A DNA stretch of 64,000 nt from Candidatus Zixiibacteriota bacterium (GCA_030613505.1 JAUWLW010000010.1:1-64000), one strand, 5' to 3'. Counted from the first letter of the stretch, positions 34,658-42,214 are shown. A program made the numbers and translations. The notes: generated from the sequence alone by a model not told the origin.

Positions 34658-34686
34658 AATATATCAGAGCCGCCGCCCTAAGTCAA
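34658..34686 (-). promoter_or_regulatory. Sigma-70 promoter of the tagged trio operon
   Basis: On the minus strand TTGACT (34681-34686), 17 bases and TATATT (34658-34663). It is divergent from the plus-strand promoter at 34745-34773. Confidence 0.75.
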
Positions 34687-34744
34687 ATTCCTTAGACATG
34701 GGCCGACGGCGCCGCTCGGGACCCCACACGGCCCGAGTAGCTTT

Positions 34745-34773
34745 TTGACGAAACGACGTTTTAATGTCATAAT
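34745..34773 (+). promoter_or_regulatory. Sigma-70 promoter of an unassigned plus-strand unit
   Basis: TTGACG (34745-34750), exactly 17 bases and CATAAT (34768-34773). It points into a region with no recognised plus-strand gene. Confidence 0.6.
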
Positions 34774-34778
34774 CATAT

Positions 34779-35017
34779 AGGAGTTTGCGAGAGCCGACGT
34801 TAAACGATTCCGGCCCGAGCAGCGACTAAATAATGATGAAAGAGAACAATACGCGACGGAGCCCGGCCAGGTCTCCGTGATAAAATTGGCCGGCCGCGTA
34901 CGGCGCCTGACGGTGGTGGAAGACAGCGCGGACGCCGCAAAACGCGAAACCGGCCAATCGGTTTAATCAACTTCTTAGCGTACCCGCGGGCCCCTTCCGG
35001 GGCCCGTTTCTTTTTTC
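34779..35017 (+). ncRNA. Possible small RNA or small-ORF transcript
   Basis: A unit of about 238 bases framed by a good promoter and a strong terminator, in the otherwise gene-free stretch 34590-34974. The sequence can fold: CGGAG/CTCCG around 34859-34879 and AAACCG/CGGTTT around 34948-34965. It also holds a stop-free frame ending at TAA just after the second hairpin, with high-GC third positions only in its second half; the only usable start there is GTG in VIKLAGRVRRLTVVEDSADA. A 15-codon ORF starts ATGATG and ends overlapping that GTG. It matches no RNA family I recognise. Confidence 0.4.
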
Positions 35018-35703
35018 CGGAGTTCGGCCAGCAACCCCCTAATTTCGCGAAGGGTAGTAAAAATATGCGTCGGCGACACCGTCGAGCGGCCGTGTTCCCG
35101 CGGCAGGTGCCGCACGCCGCGCTCGAGCACCGATACGCCGGCGCGCTTGAGCTTTACCATAAGTTCCGTGTCTATGAAAAATTTATCCGAATGGAGCGCC
35201 AGCGCCTGGAGCTCGCGCCGCGGGAGGAATTTGAACGAGCAGTCGACGTCGCGGACCTTCAGGCCGAAGAGAACGCGGACCAGCAAATTATAGCCCCGGG
35301 AGACGAAGCGGCGAAGGGCGCCCTCCGCGCGGCCCACGCGGTACCCGACGACCGCGTTTCCGCCGTCGAGCAAAGGCAAAAAGGCGAGCATCTCGCCGAG
35401 GTCGAATTGGCCGTCGGCGTCGGTGTAGAAGACGTAATCCTCGGCCGCGGCGGCGAAGGCGTCGCGCAGGCTCTTGCCGTAGCCTTCGTTGTTTCGGTGC
35501 GTCACGACGCGGAGGGACGCTATTTCGCCGCCGAGGCGCTCGAGGAACTGCGGCGTTTCGTCGCTCGAGCCGTCGTCGACGATAATTATCTCGTGGTCGA
35601 CGCCGGCGCTCCCGAGCGTCTCGTCGAACGCGCGGACGACGCCCTCGATATTCCCGGCTTCGTTGAACGCCGGCGCGCAGACGCTAATGGAGTAGGCCGC
35701 CAC
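34975..35703 (-). CDS. GT2 glycosyltransferase (dolichyl-phosphate sugar synthase-like)
   Basis: A 242-residue GT-A enzyme. The N-terminus SVCAPAFNEAGNIEGVV, the nucleotide-binding EIIIVDDGSSDET and the metal-binding YTDADGQFDLGEM are typical of GT2 enzymes such as polyprenyl-phosphate mannose/glucose synthases. No C-terminal membrane anchor is present. It probably makes a lipid-linked sugar of the kind the GT-C proteins at 17-21 kb would use; that link is inference. Its last codons overlap a plus-strand terminator. Confidence 0.9.
   Translation of the reverse strand: MAAYSISVCAPAFNEAGNIEGVVRAFDETLGSAGVDHEIIIVDDGSSDETPQFLERLGGEIASLRVVTHRNNEGYGKSLRDAFAAAAEDYVFYTDADGQFDLGEMLAFLPLLDGGNAVVGYRVGRAEGALRRFVSRGYNLLVRVLFGLKVRDVDCSFKFLPRRELQALALHSDKFFIDTELMVKLKRAGVSVLERGVRHLPREHGRSTVSPTHIFTTLREIRGLLAELRKKETGPGRGPRVR
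34986..35017 (+). terminator. Strong plus-strand terminator
   Basis: The 8-bp stem CGGGCCCC/GGGGCCCG with a TTCC loop (34987-35006) is followed by TTTCTTTTTT. It lies inside the 3' end of the convergent GT2 gene and would end the plus-strand unit at 34779. Confidence 0.8.
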
Positions 35704-35761
35704 GCCGCCACTATAAGAATAAACGCGGCCGGCCGCAACCCCAAACGCCGGGCACCGCGGC

Positions 35762-35790
35762 TTGACTTATTATGATATTTCGGCTAATAT
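35762..35790 (+). promoter_or_regulatory. Sigma-70 promoter of the cupredoxin gene
   Basis: TTGACT (35762-35767), 17 bases and TAATAT (35785-35790). The gene starts 21 bases further with AAAGGAGGT. Confidence 0.75.
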
Positions 35791-35811
35791 ATAGATAAAG
35801 GAGGTTAGATT

Positions 35812-36168
35812 ATGAAAAGGTGCGTGTTTTTAACGGCGGCCTTACTGGCGTGCGGCGTAGCGGCGCTCGCGCTAACCGAAATCAAAATACAGAATTTCGC
35901 CTTCGTACCCCAAAACGTAGTAGTCCAGAAGGGCGAAATGGTCCAGTGGACCAACCTCGACGCGGTGGTCCATACGTCGACTTCCAACACGCTCGTCTGG
36001 GACTCCGGCGACATCAAACCGAACGAGTCCTACAAGCGCAAATTCAACAAGACCGGTTTCTTCCCCTACTATTGCAAATACCACACGCAAATGAAGGGGA
36101 CGGTGCGCGTAACGGAGACGGCCGTAGCGCCGACTTCTTTCGGCCGCGTCAGAGCGCTGTTCCGGTAA
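35812..36168 (+). CDS. Secreted cupredoxin with SFGRVRALFR tag
   Basis: A 118-residue type-1 copper protein of plastocyanin/amicyanin type. Signal peptide 1-21. Ligands visible: His54 (VVHTS), Cys88, His91 and Met94 (YYCKYHTQM). After the last beta strand (GTVRVTE) comes a short linker and PTSFGRVRALFR, absent from ordinary cupredoxins of this size and nearly identical to the tag of the neighbouring secreted proteins. Likely a periplasmic or surface electron carrier. Own promoter, Shine-Dalgarno and terminator, so monocistronic. Confidence 0.93.
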   Translation: MKRCVFLTAALLACGVAALALTEIKIQNFAFVPQNVVVQKGEMVQWTNLDAVVHTSTSNTLVWDSGDIKPNESYKRKFNKTGFFPYYCKYHTQMKGTVRVTETAVAPTSFGRVRALFR

Positions 36169-36191
36169 AGAGAAATATCGAGGTGAGATAG

Positions 36192-36221
36192 AAAAAGCCG
36201 TCCTTAGGGACGGTTTTTTTT
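36192..36221 (+). terminator. Terminator of the cupredoxin gene
   Basis: The stem CCGTCC/GGACGG with loop TTAG, flanked by A-rich and T8 tracts, lies 24 bases after the stop codon. Confidence 0.9.
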
Positions 36222-36305
36222 GGAATAAAAAACCGGTCGCTATCCGCCGGCGTCCAGTCCGACGCAGCCGAAGAGGCTCGCCCCGGCGTACGCTGCTAAA
36301 TCACC

Positions 36306-36334
36306 TTGACACGGGCACCCTTCTTTTTTAAATT
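36306..36334 (+). promoter_or_regulatory. Sigma-70 promoter of the DUF3343 gene
   Basis: Perfect TTGACA (36306-36311), 17 bases and TAAATT (36329-36334). The predicted leader to ATG 36351 is only about 10 bases and has no Shine-Dalgarno. Confidence 0.7.
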
Positions 36335-36350
36335 TGCATAAGTCGTTCAT

Positions 36351-36617
36351 ATGGTCTCTGGATCTGAAAAACGACCGCCACGGCTACGCGCCGTTAGCGG
36401 AAAATACGCCGTCCTAGGCTTCCGGTCGACCCACGACACCATCCTGGCCGAAAGCCGCGCGACGCAACGGGGTTGCGTCGCGGAGGTCATCCCGCAGCCC
36501 CCGGGCCGCACGGGCCGGTGCGGCGTCGCGCTGCGGATAGACGCAGCCGACCTGAATGAGTTAACGGAGATATTCGTCCGCGGAGGACTGGCGGGCTTCG
36601 ACGTTACGCAAGGCTGA
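36351..36617 (+). CDS. DUF3343 protein (putative Se/S-carrier-like)
   Basis: An 88-residue protein whose core from residue 17 (GKYAVLGFRSTHDTILAES ... VAEVIPQPPG ... GRCGVALRI) matches DUF3343, a small family proposed to carry sulfur or selenium via the conserved cysteine in the CG-x-A motif. The first 16 residues are basic and may not be part of the domain. It has its own promoter and is followed 7 bases later by a 79-residue unknown. The proposed carrier role rests on family inference only. Confidence 0.75.
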   Translation: MVSGSEKRPPRLRAVSGKYAVLGFRSTHDTILAESRATQRGCVAEVIPQPPGRTGRCGVALRIDAADLNELTEIFVRGGLAGFDVTQG

Positions 36618-36624
36618 TTAGATT

Positions 36625-36864
36625 ATGCCGATCGAAGACGAAAAAGAAGCGGCCGAACTCGCCGACGAGTTCGCCCGGGAGATGGTGGCGTCGCTGGACG
36701 CCGACATGCTGAGCGAAGCCAAAGCCGTGGGGATGGCGACCTCGGTCTTCGCCGCTCAAATCGAAACTTGCCGGGCGAGATTCAACGAACGGGTGTCGGC
36801 CGAAATAGCCGAGAAGGACCTCTTCGGCGTCGCCGCGTCGCGGCTTTTAATCGAAAAGGAATAA
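36625..36864 (+). CDS. Hypothetical helical protein (79 aa)
   Basis: A short, acidic, Ala/Glu-rich protein predicted to be helical (EAAELADEFAREMVASLD; VFAAQIETCRARFNERV). One cysteine, no membrane segment or signal. It lies 7 bases after the DUF3343 gene, so co-transcription is likely. I do not recognise it. Confidence 0.6.
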   Translation: MPIEDEKEAAELADEFAREMVASLDADMLSEAKAVGMATSVFAAQIETCRARFNERVSAEIAEKDLFGVAASRLLIEKE

Positions 36865-36904
36865 CCCGGGCGTACGCGCGTAACCGGGGCCGGCGTAGCG
36901 GGTA

Positions 36905-37798
36905 TCACGCGCCGGTTTCTTTATACCTGAAAAGTACCCGCGTCAATTTGTGCGCGCCGAAGAGTAAGGAGACCAAGGCCGCGGCCGCGGCCACCGTCGC
37001 CAAACCCAAAACGGCGCGTGAAGCGTACGAATGCCCCGCGGCGCGGGCCAGCGCCGGCGTCGGCCCCAACACGCCGCCGTAGGACGGCACCCAAGGCGCG
37101 ACGCCCGCGGCGAGGACTACCGCCGTGACGGCTAACAAAAAGCCGCCGCGCCACGACCGCGGCGCCCAACGCTCGAGCCGGCCGTCGCCGCGGTAGCGCC
37201 GACTCAAGGCCAAGGTGTATCCCCAAGCCGCCAACACCCCTTCGGCCGCCGCCAGCGCCAAACCGGCCGTGATTACGCGCCACGCGACGTCCGTCGCGAC
37301 CGGCCCGCAGGCCGGTAAAACCGCCAAATACGTCAACGCGACGACGAGCGCGCCGGCGCCGCCGACGGCGAAGGTTAAAACGTAACCCGCGGCCTCGGAG
37401 ACGAAGACGCGCTTCAACCTCGAGTACAACCACCAGACCAGCCAGGGCGCCACTGCGGCGTGCGCCAATAGATTCGCGCCCAACGCGGCCCAATCTACGT
37501 AGGGCGCGACCAGGCCGAGGGCGAGCGTCGCCGCGCAAAGACAGCAGACGGCCACCTCCACGCCGAAGACGATTACGACCAGGCCGACGGCGACGACGGT
37601 GCCGCCGAAGAGCGCTTCGCCGTGCAGCGGAAACTCCAACAGCCGCAACGCCGCAACCAACGCCGCGGCACCGACGAACGCCGACAAACCAACGTCGGAA
37701 CGGCGCAGGCGAACGAGCGCCGCAGCCAACGACGCCGCCACGGCAAGCCAACCGACGGCGCCGAGCCAGGCCGGAACTGTTCCTATCGATAAATACAT
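36905..37798 (-). CDS. CbiM-like membrane protein lacking the usual metal ligands
   Basis: A 297-residue membrane protein with about eight segments. The segment FPLHGEALFGG and the later ALGANLLAHAAVAPWLVWWLY resemble the substrate-binding CbiM/NikM subunit of ECF cobalt/nickel transporters. In that family the N-terminus MHIxDG and a G-T-S-G-H loop ligate the metal; here the start is MYLSIG and the loop is shortened, so both histidines are missing. No CbiN, CbiQ or ATPase gene is near. It may be a degenerate relative with another role. The ATG overlaps the upstream GT9 stop region. Confidence 0.6.
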   Translation of the reverse strand: MYLSIGTVPAWLGAVGWLAVAASLAAALVRLRRSDVGLSAFVGAAALVAALRLLEFPLHGEALFGGTVVAVGLVVIVFGVEVAVCCLCAATLALGLVAPYVDWAALGANLLAHAAVAPWLVWWLYSRLKRVFVSEAAGYVLTFAVGGAGALVVALTYLAVLPACGPVATDVAWRVITAGLALAAAEGVLAAWGYTLALSRRYRGDGRLERWAPRSWRGGFLLAVTAVVLAAGVAPWVPSYGGVLGPTPALARAAGHSYASRAVLGLATVAAAAALVSLLFGAHKLTRVLFRYKETGA

Positions 37799-38992
37799 TT
37801 ACGAGTCTACGCCTTCCAAAAGCTCCGCCGCGGCCTTGACGACCGCCCCGGGCGTTATGGCCTCCATACAATAATGCCGGTCCTGGAAGCACCGGGCCGA
37901 TTTGCAGCCGCGGCAGGGCGCGTCGCCGACAACCGCCCGGTGCGGCACGCCGAGCGGCGCCCACATCGCCGCATCGCCCGGGCCGTAAAGGGCGACGACC
38001 GGCGTACCCATGGTGGAGGCTATGTGGACCGGCGCGGTATCGAGCGTGACGACCAAATCCGCCGCCGCTACCAACGCGCACGTCTCGAGCAGCGAGAGCC
38101 CTACGGCCGAGGCCGCGACGTTGGACCCGATCTCTCGGGCGACGGCCGCGGCCTCCTCCCCCTCGCCCGGGCCGCCCGTGATGCCTATGGCCTTTACTCC
38201 CCGCCTTGCCAGCTCGCGGCCTACTTCGAGCCAGTTTTCGCGCCGCCATAGATACGACGGATTGGCGGCGCCGGGGTGCACAAGGACGAACGGCTCCGGC
38301 CGCTCCGCCCACGCGTCGCGTACGAAGGCCGCGGCGGCTTCGCGCGCCGCCGCGCCGGGCTCAAGCGGCGGATACGACCGGGGCGCGGCCGCTTCCGGTT
38401 CGACCAGGCGGAGCCATATGGCCGCGGCGTGTATCTCGGGAGTCGCGGCGTCGTACGAGAACGCCGGGACGTTGGCCCTGGGCGGCGGGGCCCGACGGTC
38501 CGTCAGCGCCGTCCCCCGCGCGGCGTAGTCGTAACCGACTATTTCCCCGGCGCCGGCGAGCCACGCCAGGTACGGCGACCACCGGTCCGGGACGAGGACG
38601 TACCCGCGCGCCGCGCCGAACCCCCTCGCCTCGCGGGCGGCTCGACGGAAGGCCGACAAGCCGGCCCCCGCGACGACGACGCGGTCCACCAGGGGGTCGG
38701 ACTCGCACAGCGGAGCGAGCGCGGGTTGGCACACCACCGCCAGCTCGGCGTCGGGGAATTCATTTCGGATGGCGGCGAGCGCGGGCCTGGCGACGAGCGT
38801 ATCGCCGATGCGCAGAATACGCTCCACCGCCAAGACGCGGCCTTCGCGCGCGGCGCGGTTGCGAGGCCACGGCCGCGCCAACGCGAACAACGGCCGGAAC
38901 GCGCGCCACGCAACGCCTTCGACGGCGCGGCGGGCGTTGAACCTTCTGGTGTATCGCGCTATGCGGGAGGAAAGACTCGGCGGCGGCGTCAT
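37799..38992 (-). CDS. GT9 heptosyltransferase-like glycosyltransferase, second copy
   Basis: A 397-residue GT9 enzyme: VERILRIGDTLVARPALAA near residue 50, HPGAANPSYLWRRENW in the middle, TLDTAPVHIASTMGTPVVALYGP as donor-site signature. The C-terminal CRGCKSARC...YCMEAIT cluster matches that of the GT9 at 1891-2910. A basic N-terminal extension of about 40 residues may hold the enzyme at the membrane. It is adjacent to the CbiM-like gene with no gap, so the two are co-transcribed. Role: LPS-type core or glycolipid extension, sugar unknown. Confidence 0.9.
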   Translation of the reverse strand: MTPPPSLSSRIARYTRRFNARRAVEGVAWRAFRPLFALARPWPRNRAAREGRVLAVERILRIGDTLVARPALAAIRNEFPDAELAVVCQPALAPLCESDPLVDRVVVAGAGLSAFRRAAREARGFGAARGYVLVPDRWSPYLAWLAGAGEIVGYDYAARGTALTDRRAPPPRANVPAFSYDAATPEIHAAAIWLRLVEPEAAAPRSYPPLEPGAAAREAAAAFVRDAWAERPEPFVLVHPGAANPSYLWRRENWLEVGRELARRGVKAIGITGGPGEGEEAAAVAREIGSNVAASAVGLSLLETCALVAAADLVVTLDTAPVHIASTMGTPVVALYGPGDAAMWAPLGVPHRAVVGDAPCRGCKSARCFQDRHYCMEAITPGAVVKAAAELLEGVDS

Positions 38993-39112
38993 TTGCCTTG
39001 GCGCGGACGATGAAATCTACCCGTTAAAGAGCGGCCTTGCGGCACGCGGGGGGGACCGAGCACCAAGGCTCGTATCCCTTAAAACCGATACCGCGACTGC
39101 GTCGGGGCCGAC

Positions 39113-39598
39113 TTACTCCAGGATGTACCCGGCGCGCTCCAAAGCCGACTCGAGCTCGGTGAAGCCGGAATCGAGGAAAGTGCCCGCGGCGTTGTAGTCC
39201 TGTACGCCGCCGTTGAAGGTCTTGACGTAGTTGCGTTGGATGCCGGAGCCGCAGCGGCTCAGCGCCGTCATGTAAAGGTTGAACGCGCCGGCGATAAGTT
39301 TGTGCGATCCGTCGAAGCCCTCGGGGACCGCCATGGCGCCCATCTCATCCGCCAGGTTGCCCAAATCGTTGATTATCACCTCGAGCTTCCAGGAGAGTTT
39401 ATCGCGTTCATCCTGGTCGAGGTCGCTGCCGGGCCAGACTACGTAAGGTTGCGCTTCGACGAGTTTGGCGTTGAACCGGGCGGTGATATCCTGGACGGTG
39501 TCCGAATAAGCCAGTACGGGGTCGTCGCCCGTTTGGCCTACCGCGGCGCCCGCGGCGAGCGCCGCGCCTGCGAGAATCAAAAAAGGACTACGTAACAT
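39113..39598 (-). CDS. Secreted helical protein, unknown
   Basis: A 161-residue exported protein; ATG 39598 is preferred over GTG 39604 because GGTGG precedes it. Signal peptide 1-21, cleavage near VGQ-TG. The mature part is helical (SDTVQDITARFNAKLVEA; LSWKLEVIINDLGNLADEM) with one cysteine (LSRCGSG). No known domain is recognised, and it lacks the C-terminal tag. The 120 bases upstream of the neighbouring GT9 hold nothing recognisable. Confidence 0.7.
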   Translation of the reverse strand: MLRSPFLILAGAALAAGAAVGQTGDDPVLAYSDTVQDITARFNAKLVEAQPYVVWPGSDLDQDERDKLSWKLEVIINDLGNLADEMGAMAVPEGFDGSHKLIAGAFNLYMTALSRCGSGIQRNYVKTFNGGVQDYNAAGTFLDSGFTELESALERAGYILE

Positions 39599-39645
39599 AT
39601 CCACCTACCCCTCGGAAACTTGTCGCGTCCACGCCCTGATTTTAC

Positions 39646-40389
39646 TTGATATCGGACGCGAGAGCAAGGATAATCCTCGCCGTAACGATTTACGCGTTTA
39701 AAAGGAACTTGGCCGATACCGGAGAGATTTTACGGGAGATATTCGGCGCGCTCGACGCCGCGTACGGCGACCAGCGTTGGTGGCCCGGCGATACGCCCTT
39801 CGAGGTCGCGGTAGGCGCCATCCTCACGCAGAACACCGCGTGGGCTAACGTCGAGAAGGCGATCGCCAACCTCAAACGCGCCGGCCTGCTCGAGCCGGCG
39901 GCACTCGCCCGTCTGTCGGCATCCGAAATCGCGCCGTTGATAAAACCGGCCGGTTATTATAACGTCAAGGCCCGACGGTTGCGCGCTTTCCTCGACTTCC
40001 TCGGCCGCGAATACGAGGGCGACGTCGCGGCTATGGCCCGAGAGGAATTGCCGACGGTTCGGCCCAAATTGCTCGCGGTGCGCGGCGTAGGGCCGGAGAC
40101 GGCCGACTCCATCCTGCTCTACGCCTGCGGCCTGCCGACATTCGTGGTGGACGCTTATACCCACCGAATACTCCACCGCCACGGCCTGGCCGACGAGGCC
40201 GCCACCTACGACGAGTTGAAAGAGCTGTTCGAGGCCAACGTCGAGGCCGACGTCGCGTCATATAAACAGTACCACGCGCTGTTGGTGCGCGTAGGCCGCG
40301 AACGGTGCCGCCGCGGAGAACCGCACTGCGACGGTTGCCCGTTGGAAGGTTTGAACGCACCGTACGGGGGAACGGGCGGTTTTTCGTAA
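39646..40389 (+). CDS. Endonuclease III-like DNA glycosylase (HhH-GPD)
   Basis: A 247-residue base-excision-repair glycosylase. The FEVAVGAILTQNTAW segment, helix-hairpin-helix LLAVRGVGPETADSILLYA and the downstream catalytic Asp in FVVDAYTHRI are clear. WWPGDTPFE matches the EndoIII-like/MagIII subgroup. The C-terminal cluster is C-x6-C-x2-C-PLEGLN: the fourth Fe-S cysteine of Nth is replaced, so the cluster may be absent or differently ligated. The frame opens at TTG 39646; TTG 39709 is also possible and neither has a good Shine-Dalgarno. Confidence 0.9.
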   Translation: MISDARARIILAVTIYAFKRNLADTGEILREIFGALDAAYGDQRWWPGDTPFEVAVGAILTQNTAWANVEKAIANLKRAGLLEPAALARLSASEIAPLIKPAGYYNVKARRLRAFLDFLGREYEGDVAAMAREELPTVRPKLLAVRGVGPETADSILLYACGLPTFVVDAYTHRILHRHGLADEAATYDELKELFEANVEADVASYKQYHALLVRVGRERCRRGEPHCDGCPLEGLNAPYGGTGGFS

Positions 40390-40405
40390 GGAGGCGACGC
40401 GGGCC

Positions 40406-41359
40406 TTAAGCGTCCGCGGAATATATAACGCGACGGCCGCCGGCGTCGTCCTCCACGACCAGGGCGCCGTCGTCGGTCAAATCGACCGCGGTCCCGGCGA
40501 CGCCGGTGCCGGCGATGCGGATGCGGCGGCCCAACGTAACGTTGCGGTCGCGCCATGCCTCCACGACGACGCCCGGGCCCGCTTCGAGCCAGCGCTCGAG
40601 CCATCGATCCAAAGCATTCAGCACGGCGGCCGCCAACGCATTTCGGTCGGTGCTCGTGGCGCCCGCCATGACGAGGGACGTCGCGGGATAAAGGACGCGG
40701 GGAGGAAAATCGTAAGGGCATTGAAAGACGTTTAGGCCGACGCCCAAAACGACAACGTCCGGTTCGCCGTACGATTCGGCCAGGATGCCGGCCAGCTTCG
40801 CGCCCTCCCAAACGAGGTCGTTGGGCCACTTCAGCTCGACGGCCAATCCGGCGACGGTCGTTATCGCGTCGGCGACGGCGACGCCGGCCGTCAGCGGTAA
40901 AAGCGCAAACGCGGGCGGGAGTTGCTTTTTTTCGAGGATAATCGACGCGTAAAGGCCGAGGCGGAGCGGCGACGCCCAGCGGCGGCCGTACCTGCCGCGC
41001 CCGGCGATCTGCTCCTCGGCTATCGCCGCGACGCCGTGGCCTCCGCCTTCGCCGGCGAGCTCCCGCGCCTTCGCCATCGTGCTCGTAACGGCGTCGAAAA
41101 CGAATAGCGCGCTCCCCACCCGGCCTTCGACCCGGGCGGTTATGGCGCCCGCGTCCAACGGCGGCGGCAGCTCGCGGCGGTAACCGCTCCGCGCGTCGCC
41201 CGAAACCATAGCGCCCGAGGCTCTGAGCGCCTCGACCGCGGCGACCACGTCGTCGGCCTCGAGGGACGAGGCCGCGGCGAGTTCGGCGGCGGAAGCCGGC
41301 GCCGCAGTCGGTAAAATGTCGTAAAGAAGGCGGAGCTTCTCGTGCGTCTCGCCAACCAC
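40406..41359 (-). CDS. birA: Bifunctional biotin ligase/repressor
   Basis: A 317-residue biotin protein ligase. An N-terminal winged helix (LRLLYDILPTAAPASAAELA ...) precedes the catalytic domain with GRGRYGRRWAS (biotinyl-AMP loop) and ELKWPNDLVWEGAKLAGIL. A C-terminal SH3-like domain closes the protein. With the DNA-binding domain it probably also regulates biotin genes, none of which are here. The GTG start coincides with the predicted transcription start, so the mRNA may be leaderless. Confidence 0.94.
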   Translation of the reverse strand: MVGETHEKLRLLYDILPTAAPASAAELAAASSLEADDVVAAVEALRASGAMVSGDARSGYRRELPPPLDAGAITARVEGRVGSALFVFDAVTSTMAKARELAGEGGGHGVAAIAEEQIAGRGRYGRRWASPLRLGLYASIILEKKQLPPAFALLPLTAGVAVADAITTVAGLAVELKWPNDLVWEGAKLAGILAESYGEPDVVVLGVGLNVFQCPYDFPPRVLYPATSLVMAGATSTDRNALAAAVLNALDRWLERWLEAGPGVVVEAWRDRNVTLGRRIRIAGTGVAGTAVDLTDDGALVVEDDAGGRRVIYSADA

Positions 41360-41365
41360 GTTGGA

Positions 41366-41394
41366 ATACTAAGCTAAAACGGCTGCCCCGTCAA
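41366..41394 (-). promoter_or_regulatory. Sigma-70 promoter of birA
   Basis: On the minus strand TTGACG (41389-41394), 17 bases and TAGTAT (41366-41371). The seventh base after the -10 element is the G of the GTG start at 41359. Confidence 0.7.
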
Positions 41395-41405
41395 GGCGGT
41401 GGATT

Positions 41406-42164
41406 ATGGAAGATAAGCTGAAGGAATTGTGGGAGGTCGTCGTGCGGTTGCGGTCCGAGTGCCCCTGGGACCGCGAGCAAACGCACGAATCGATGCGCCG
41501 CTTCCTCATCGAGGAGGCGTACGAAGCCGTAGAGGCGATCTCGGAAAAGGACGACCGGGCGCTCAAAGAAGAGCTCGGCGACATATTGCTACACGTCTTC
41601 TTCCACGCTCGCATGGCCGAGGAGCGCGGCGCCTTCGGCGTCGAGGCCGTCGCCGACCACATCATCGAGAAGTTGACGCGCCGCCATCCCCACGTCTTCG
41701 GCGACGCGGAGGTCTCAGGCGCGGCGGAAGTAGTCACGAATTGGGAAACGATAAAGGGTCGCGAGGAAAGCGGCCGGCGGCTCCTCGACGGCATTCCGAA
41801 AAGCCTTCCCGCTTTGCTCCGCGCGTGGCGCATCCAGGACCGCGCACGCTCGGTGGGTTTCGAGTGGGAGGACGCGCGGGGCGTGTTGGATAAAATCGAA
41901 GAAGAGGTGGCGGAGTTGAAACGGGAACTCGGGCGCCGCGACCGCGAACGCCTGCGCGCCGAGATGGGCGACCTCTTCTTCTCGCTGATTAACCTATGCC
42001 GCTATTTAGACCTCGACCCGGGCGAAGCCCTGAACGTGACGAACAACGAGTTCGTGAGGCGCTTCCACGCCGTGCAGGCCGCGTTGGCCGACGAGGGGCT
42101 CGAGCTGGCGGACGCCACGCTCCAGCAGATGGAGGAGAAGTGGCAGGCGGCTAAACGGAATTAG
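41406..42164 (+). CDS. mazG: MazG nucleoside triphosphate pyrophosphohydrolase
   Basis: A 252-residue all-alpha NTP pyrophosphatase with two tandem MazG domains. The first carries CPWDREQTHESMRRFLIEEAYE and the EELGDILLHVFFHARM motif with EExxE...D ligands; the second carries KIEEEVAEL and EMGDLFFSLINLCRY. It hydrolyses NTPs to NMP and pyrophosphate, cleaning aberrant nucleotides or modulating ppGpp in E. coli. It is divergent from birA with its own downstream terminator. No toxin gene accompanies it. Confidence 0.95.
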   Translation: MEDKLKELWEVVVRLRSECPWDREQTHESMRRFLIEEAYEAVEAISEKDDRALKEELGDILLHVFFHARMAEERGAFGVEAVADHIIEKLTRRHPHVFGDAEVSGAAEVVTNWETIKGREESGRRLLDGIPKSLPALLRAWRIQDRARSVGFEWEDARGVLDKIEEEVAELKRELGRRDRERLRAEMGDLFFSLINLCRYLDLDPGEALNVTNNEFVRRFHAVQAALADEGLELADATLQQMEEKWQAAKRN

Positions 42165-42189
42165 GAGCCGCGCAAAAAGTTACGGTCGG

Positions 42190-42214
42190 TAACCCCCCGG
42201 AAGGCGGGTTTTTT
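42190..42214 (+). terminator. Terminator of mazG
   Basis: AACCC and GGGTT form a short stem around CCCGGAAGGC, followed by six T; it lies 26 bases after the mazG stop. Confidence 0.7.

Noticed and set aside
34779-34985. Possible tmRNA, from a frame reading NNDEREQYA
   Set aside because: The tag-like segment is not followed by a stop, there is no tRNA-like acceptor end, and the unit is too short for tmRNA.
41406-42164. MazG as part of a toxin-antitoxin system
   Set aside because: There is no mazEF-like gene nearby; the protein is the ordinary two-domain house-cleaning enzyme.
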